From the NCBI GenBank assembly GCA_025774615.1, contig JALGVQ010000043.1:1-17355 (forward strand): a stretch of DNA of 17,355 nt, written 5' to 3'. This document shows positions 13,686-17,355 of the stretch, one piece after another (position 1 is the first letter of the stretch; each line of letters begins with the position of its first letter). This DNA comes from a bacterium. Its GTDB lineage: Bacteria > Blakebacterota > Blakebacteria > Blakebacterales > Blakebacteraceae. The position numbers and the translations under genes were made by a program. The notes below the pieces were generated by a model. It worked only from the letters and a program-made list of their open reading frames with translations, was not told where the DNA came from and did no database searches.

Positions 13686-14936
13686 GTGGATATTGTTCGA
13701 GAGCCCAGAAAGAAAACGGGCCGCTACATCTGGATAACAGTGGGAGTGCTGGCGGTGATCGCCGTCACACTCTGGCTGCGCGGGCTGGAACCAGCGGCGC
13801 CGACGGTGGACGGGGCGATCATCTGGACCGACATCGTCAAGCGGGACGATATGCTCCGCCAGGTGCGGGGTACCGGGAACCTGCGTCCGAAGAACATCCT
13901 GCTCATCACTGCGACCACTGGTGGCAAGGTCGAGAAGATCTTCGCCGAACCAGGTCTGGTGGTTGTGCCTGAAACCGTCCTGCTCATCCTCAGCAACCCC
14001 GATGTCGAACTCGACGCCCTCCAGGCCAAGCAGGTGCTTGTCGCCGCGGAAGCGAATTTTGAAAATCTCAGAGGTACACTCGAAACCAGTCTGCTGAATC
14101 AGCAGGTCACCGTTTCGAGCGTTCGGAATCAGCTGCGGGACGCCCAGCGGCGGCTCGATTCATACAACGAAGTGAAAGAAGAGGTCTCCCGTCTCGATCT
14201 GGAACGGACACAGGATGAGGTCGAAGAACTCACCTCACGTCTGGAGATCGAGCAACGGACGCTGACACTGCGGACCGAAGGGATGGATCGTACCCTGAAC
14301 GCCGAGCAGGAGGCTGTGGAGCGGCTCCGTGATCTGGCTGAGTTCCAGCAGGACCGGGTGAAAGCGCTGCAGGTGAAGGCGGGAACGGAAGGGACACTGC
14401 GGGAACTGCAGCCCGAAACGGGACAATGGATCCCGGCGGGACAGACCCTCGGTGTCATCATCCAGCCGGGTGCGCTGGAAGCAGTGGTCGGGATTCCGGA
14501 AGTCCAGGCGAAGGACGTCCTGGTCGGACAGGATGCGACTGTCGATACTCGCGCCGCGGGCGGGCGTGCCGTACCCGGACGTGTGACGCGCATCGACCCC
14601 TCAGCCTCCGGCGGACTGGTGACTGTTGACATTGAAATACTGGGTGAACTTCCCCGTGGCGCGTTGGCCGATCAGAGCGTGGAGGGGATCATCACCATCG
14701 AGCGACTTGAGAATGTGCTGAACATGAAACGGCCGACGGTCGGTCAGGCAAACAGCAGAGTCGGGATGTTCAAGATCGTGGACGATGGGCAGTATGCCGT
14801 ACGCATCACTGTTCAGATCGGACAGACCTCAGTGAACAGTGTCGAGATACTAGGCGGCCTGCAGGAGGGGGACGTGGTGATTCTCTCTGATATGGCCAGA
14901 TGGGACGAATTTGACCGTGTGAGGATCCGGAGATAG
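13686..14936 (+). CDS. Efflux periplasmic adaptor (HlyD/MacA-like membrane-fusion protein)
   Basis: The product has 416 residues from GTG 13686, with an AG-rich ribosome site (GAGAGAGA). One N-terminal membrane helix (13-31) anchors it, with the rest periplasmic. The order fits a membrane-fusion protein. A first lipoyl half (about 71-104, GGKVEKIFAEPGLVV) is followed by a long coiled-coil hairpin (about 107-228, rich in Glu, Arg and Leu). Then come the second lipoyl half (about 230-258, GTEGTLRELQPETGQWIPAG), a beta-barrel domain (about 262-340) and a membrane-proximal domain (about 350-416). Such adaptors link an inner-membrane pump to a TolC channel. It opens an operon with two ABC ATPases and a TolC gene, so a MacAB-type exporter is likely. 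The substrate is unknown. Confidence 0.9.
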   Translation: MDIVREPRKKTGRYIWITVGVLAVIAVTLWLRGLEPAAPTVDGAIIWTDIVKRDDMLRQVRGTGNLRPKNILLITATTGGKVEKIFAEPGLVVVPETVLLILSNPDVELDALQAKQVLVAAEANFENLRGTLETSLLNQQVTVSSVRNQLRDAQRRLDSYNEVKEEVSRLDLERTQDEVEELTSRLEIEQRTLTLRTEGMDRTLNAEQEAVERLRDLAEFQQDRVKALQVKAGTEGTLRELQPETGQWIPAGQTLGVIIQPGALEAVVGIPEVQAKDVLVGQDATVDTRAAGGRAVPGRVTRIDPSASGGLVTVDIEILGELPRGALADQSVEGIITIERLENVLNMKRPTVGQANSRVGMFKIVDDGQYAVRITVQIGQTSVNSVEILGGLQEGDVVILSDMARWDEFDRVRIRR

Positions 14937-14944
14937 TCCGGATC
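14924..14944. repeat. Perfect 8-bp inverted repeat across the adaptor stop codon
   Basis: The arms GATCCGGA and TCCGGATC enclose the loop GATAG, whose last three bases are the adaptor's stop codon TAG. There is no T-tract, so it may act as an RNA hairpin at the gene junction, limiting read-through or protecting the upstream message. Confidence 0.5.
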
Positions 14945-14969
14945 GTACGAAACTCTGGAAGGGAAGAGA

Positions 14970-15710
14970 ATGGATAACGTCGCAAAGCAGCCACTGATCA
15001 GACTGGAAGGTGTGAGCAAGGTCTTTTACACCGAAGAGGTGGAGACCCACGCGCTTCACACCATACAGCTCGAGATCCAGTCGGGAGAATACGTCTCCAT
15101 TGCCGGTCCTTCCGGTTGTGGAAAGACGACTCTCCTGTCGATCCTGGGTCTCCTCGATACGCCTTCAGATGGAACGTATCTGCTGGATGGAGATCCGGTT
15201 CAGAACCTGACGCTTGCCCAGCGGGCGCGGATCCGTAACCAGGCGATCGGCTTCATTTTCCAGGCCTATAACCTGATCGGTGATCTGACGGTCTTCGAGA
15301 ATGTGGAACTGCCCCTCACCTATCGCGGCATGCCGTCGGCGGACCGCAAGAAGCGGGTGCAGGAATCACTGGAGCGGGTCGGGATGGAACATCGGATGAA
15401 GCATTACCCTTCCCAGCTCTCTGGTGGTCAGCAGCAGCGGGTTGCGGTGGCACGCGCTATCGCGGGACGCCCGCTGATCCTGCTTGCCGATGAGCCGACG
15501 GGGAACCTTGACTCCACCAATGGCGAAGCCGTGATGGATCTGCTGGACGAGCTGCACCAGGATGGTGCCACCATCTGCATGGTGACACACGATCCCCGCT
15601 ATGCTCACCACGCGGAGAACCACATCAATCTCTTCGACGGGCAGATCGTTTTGGATACCAATGGGGAGAAGGTCACTCAGCTGGAAGAGAGCGGTTTCGA
15701 CGTCGCATAG
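14970..15710 (+). CDS. ABC transporter ATP-binding protein (MacB/LolD type)
   Basis: The protein has 246 residues, starting at ATG 14970 after a good GGAAGGGAAGAG ribosome site. All ATPase motifs are intact: Walker A GPSGCGKT (46-53), the Q-loop in FIFQAYNLI (95-103), the signature LSGGQQQR (150-157), Walker B LILLADEP (169-176) with Asp174 and Glu175, the D-loop GNLDS (178-182), and switch His207 (VTHD). The spacing and the FIFQxYNL and DEPTGNLD wording are those of the LolD/MacB/FtsE class, which works with FtsX-like permeases on envelope substrates. The protein has no permease domain of its own. It lies 33 bases after the adaptor gene and is presumably the main energy source for this exporter. 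Confidence 0.94.
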   Translation: MDNVAKQPLIRLEGVSKVFYTEEVETHALHTIQLEIQSGEYVSIAGPSGCGKTTLLSILGLLDTPSDGTYLLDGDPVQNLTLAQRARIRNQAIGFIFQAYNLIGDLTVFENVELPLTYRGMPSADRKKRVQESLERVGMEHRMKHYPSQLSGGQQQRVAVARAIAGRPLILLADEPTGNLDSTNGEAVMDLLDELHQDGATICMVTHDPRYAHHAENHINLFDGQIVLDTNGEKVTQLEESGFDVA

Positions 15711-15713
15711 AAA

Positions 15714-15734
15714 TTGTTCCTCCAGCCGGAACAA
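15714..15734. repeat. 7-bp stem-loop just after the first ABC ATPase gene
   Basis: The perfect arms TTGTTCC and GGAACAA flank the loop TCCAGCC, starting 3 bases past the stop codon. A T-rich stretch lies about 18 bases further on (15751-15768) and not directly after the stem, so any terminator activity would be weak. Confidence 0.4.
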
Positions 15735-15768
15735 CCGAATCCATACGGACTCATTTTCCTTATTTTCC

Positions 15769-15797
15769 GTGGCGCGGCGGCAGAGCCGCCGCGCCAC
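15769..15797. repeat. Perfect 13-bp GC-rich hairpin between the two ABC ATPase genes
   Basis: The arm GTGGCGCGGCGGC is followed by AGA and then its exact complement GCCGCCGCGCCAC. It lies in the 165-base gap between the ATPase genes. No T-tract follows on either strand. It looks like a REP-type intergenic palindrome or a strong RNA structural block. Confidence 0.75.
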
Positions 15798-15875
15798 ACC
15801 GGGCAGGCTGAAGATACCGGTGAGAATCAGTCGCCGGTCTTCGGCTACGTATGACATAACGGCAGGTGGGAGCCG

Positions 15876-16551
15876 ATGATCAGACTCAGGGAACTCGAAA
15901 AATTTTACCAGAATGGTCCGACCCGGACCTATGTGCTCAGACGGATCGATCTCGACCTGAAGGAGGGAGAGTTCATCACGGTCATGGGCCCCTCGGGATC
16001 CGGGAAAACAACTTTGCTGAGTATTCTCGGGATGCTCGATGGGGAGTGGAATGGAGAATTCCATTTCTTCGACCACCCGGTGCATTCCATGAAGCCGAAA
16101 GAACGGGCGGCCCTCAACAAGCAGTACATCGGTTTTGTCTTCCAGCAGTACCACCTGCTGGAGAGTCTTACCGTATATGAAAACCTCGAGATTCCGCTCT
16201 CCTACCGGAATGTGAAGCAGTCGAAGCGGGCCGGCATGGTAGCGGATATTCTTGACCAGTTCCATATTGTCGGGAAGAAGGACCTCTATCCCAGTCAGCT
16301 CTCGGGGGGACAGCAGCAGCTCGTGGCCGTCGCCAGGGCCGTTGTGGCAAGCCCGGAAGCTGATCCTTGCCGATGAGCCCACCGGTAATCTCCACTCCCG
16401 GCAGGGGCAGGAGGTCATGGACCTTCTCAAATCACTCAATGATGATGGCACCACGGTCATCCAGGTCACCCACAACGAGAAGTGGGCCGGCTATGGAGAC
16501 AGGATCATCGATCTCCTTGACGGGTGGATCGTGGACGAGCCTCACACCTGA
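15876..16551 (+). pseudogene. Second ABC transporter ATP-binding protein, broken by a one-base insertion
   Basis: Translation starts at ATG 15876 (GGTGGGAG upstream) and is a clear MacB/LolD-class ATPase: Walker A GPSGSGKT (38-45), FVFQQYHLL (87-95) and LSGGQQQLVAVARAVVASP (142-160). The frame then slips to Glu-Ala-Asp-Pro-Cys-Arg and a stop at 16374-16376. The next frame resumes at once with KLILADEPTGNLHS, an intact Walker B, and VIQVTHNEKW with the switch His, ending at 16551. Removing one base within CCGGAAG (about 16353-16359) restores a normal 224-residue protein. As written, the product is truncated before Walker B and cannot hydrolyse ATP. The signature also has Leu in place of the usual Arg after QQQ. 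This is either a true recent pseudogene or a sequencing or assembly error. Confidence 0.9.
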
Positions 16552-16582
16552 TGCTGAAGAAACGGCCCACAAGGGGGCTACC

Positions 16583-17355
16583 ATGATGAGATCGAGAGAA
16601 CGGGAATCCCGAATGAGAAGCGTCGCAAAGGGTCTGATTGCAGGCGTGGTGATGCTCATGATCACCGGAATGATCTCGATTTCTGCATCGGCACAGCAGG
16701 GGGAGGTCGAGCTCGGACCGTCGGGGGAGATATTCACCCGGGATGACGCTGACCAGGTCTTGACCCTGCAGGACGCGGTCGACCTGGCTCTGGAGCACTC
16801 CTTTTCGATCTATGTTCTGAAACAGCAATACCTGCAGACTTCATATCTGCTTGAAAACGCCAAAAGGCAGCTCCGAACCCGGGTCGACTGGAATTCCACA
16901 CTGCCTGGAATCAACCAGGGGATCACACCCGAACTGCTGAGCACTGGGGGTGGGGCCCCTGAACTCGTGTTTCTGCGCAATAGCTCCAAGTGGCTTCACG
17001 GCGAGCTGAATATTATCCAACCTCTGATCACGAACGGACAGATCATTCTCTCCAGCGGGGTAGTGGGATTTGACGCTTTCCAGAAACTCCCGAACCTCCA
17101 GGTGGATGCCCGGTCTGTACAGCCCTCAGTCGGTGTGCAGTTCAATCAGCCTCTCTTCCAGTACAACCAGGTCAAGGGAGCACTACAGAACGCCGAACTC
17201 TCCCTGGAAGGCCTGCAGCTCAGCTATACCGAGGACGAGCTGCAGCGCATCAATCAGGTAACGAGGCAGTTCTATGCGCTCTTTGCCCAGCAGACAGCGC
17301 TCGGTCTGGCTGACACGCTCTATCAGCAGAGTGAGCGGAACCATCAGTCCGGTGT
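16583..17355 (+). CDS. TolC-family outer-membrane efflux protein, N-terminal part (runs off the window)
   Basis: The frame is open from ATG 16583 to the end of the window, 257 complete codons, with no stop. AAGGGGG lies 5 bases upstream; ATG 16586 and an ATG ten codons in are alternatives. An Arg-rich start and a hydrophobic run end in Ala-Ser-Ala37, a Sec signal peptide. Then LTLQDAVDLALEHSFSIYVLKQ is the classic first helix of OEP/TolC proteins, and later VQFNQPLFQYNQVKGALQNAELSLEGL matches the strand-then-helix turn of the first repeat half. It lies 31 bases after the broken ATPase gene. Together with the adaptor it would complete the outer part of a tripartite exporter. It differs clearly from the TolC-family gene at 941. 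Confidence 0.88.
   Translation, partial: MMRSRERESRMRSVAKGLIAGVVMLMITGMISISASAQQGEVELGPSGEIFTRDDADQVLTLQDAVDLALEHSFSIYVLKQQYLQTSYLLENAKRQLRTRVDWNSTLPGINQGITPELLSTGGGAPELVFLRNSSKWLHGELNIIQPLITNGQIILSSGVVGFDAFQKLPNLQVDARSVQPSVGVQFNQPLFQYNQVKGALQNAELSLEGLQLSYTEDELQRINQVTRQFYALFAQQTALGLADTLYQQSERNHQSG

Noticed and set aside
16344-16380. Programmed ribosomal frameshift in the second ABC ATPase
   Set aside because: No slippery heptamer or prfB-like site is seen. A +1 shift at the CGA-TGA stop would still destroy Walker B, so a simple insertion fits better.
15366-16475. Long open frame (369 codons) on the - strand across both ABC ATPase genes
   Set aside because: It runs antisense through conserved ATPase motifs and the intergenic hairpin, has no recognisable domains, and is expected in GC-rich DNA.

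Overview
The window is about 17.4 kb of GC-rich (roughly 60 % by eye), densely coding DNA. The organism has an outer membrane: there are two TolC-type channels, a DUF481 outer-membrane barrel and an envelope efflux adaptor. ECF sigma/anti-sigma pairs next to HEAT-repeat proteins and multi-ATPase efflux operons are common in deep-branching Gram-negative phyla, such as Gemmatimonadota and FCB-related candidate phyla. The sequence alone does not fix the lineage. No rRNA, tRNA, CRISPR array or transposase was found.

Layout. (1) 1-2558, + strand: the end of an HtpX-like M48 protease, a DUF481 barrel and a TolC-family channel, closed by a strong intrinsic terminator. (2) 2615-6056, + strand: an ECF sigma factor, its zinc-finger transmembrane anti-sigma factor, and an exported TPR/HEAT protein. 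The HEAT protein has about 14 repeats at a near-exact 33-residue period, most marked by a Ser-Ser-Val triplet. (3) 6057-7600: an AT-rich spacer with a good sigma70-type promoter and operator-like repeats, driving a lone DUF4143-type AAA ATPase that looks like an acquired gene. (4) 7652-9970, - strand: an exported P1-family (DmpA-like) peptidase followed by a Tat-exported glycosylasparaginase. Both are self-processing amide hydrolases. (5) 10115-11422, + strand, divergent from (4): a GAF-GGDEF-PilZ diguanylate cyclase. (6) 11484-13589: an RlmI-type 23S rRNA methyltransferase and endonuclease IV (Nfo), nearly abutting. (7) 13686-17355: an efflux operon with adaptor, ABC ATPase, a second ABC ATPase broken by a one-base insertion, and the first 257 codons of a second TolC-type channel that runs off the window. 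No permease gene is present in the window.

How the genes work together. Blocks 1, 2 and 7 all concern the cell envelope: proteolytic quality control and outer-membrane proteins; a membrane-anchored transcription switch with a candidate periplasmic partner; and tripartite export. Block 4 supplies exported enzymes that cut unusual amide or peptide bonds. Block 5 makes cyclic di-GMP and carries its own likely cyclic di-GMP sensor. The points most worth a second look are the SSV-marked 33-residue HEAT array beside the sigma/anti-sigma pair, the frameshift in the second ABC ATPase, the operator-like architecture in front of the acquired ATPase, and the perfect palindromes that overlap stop codons.
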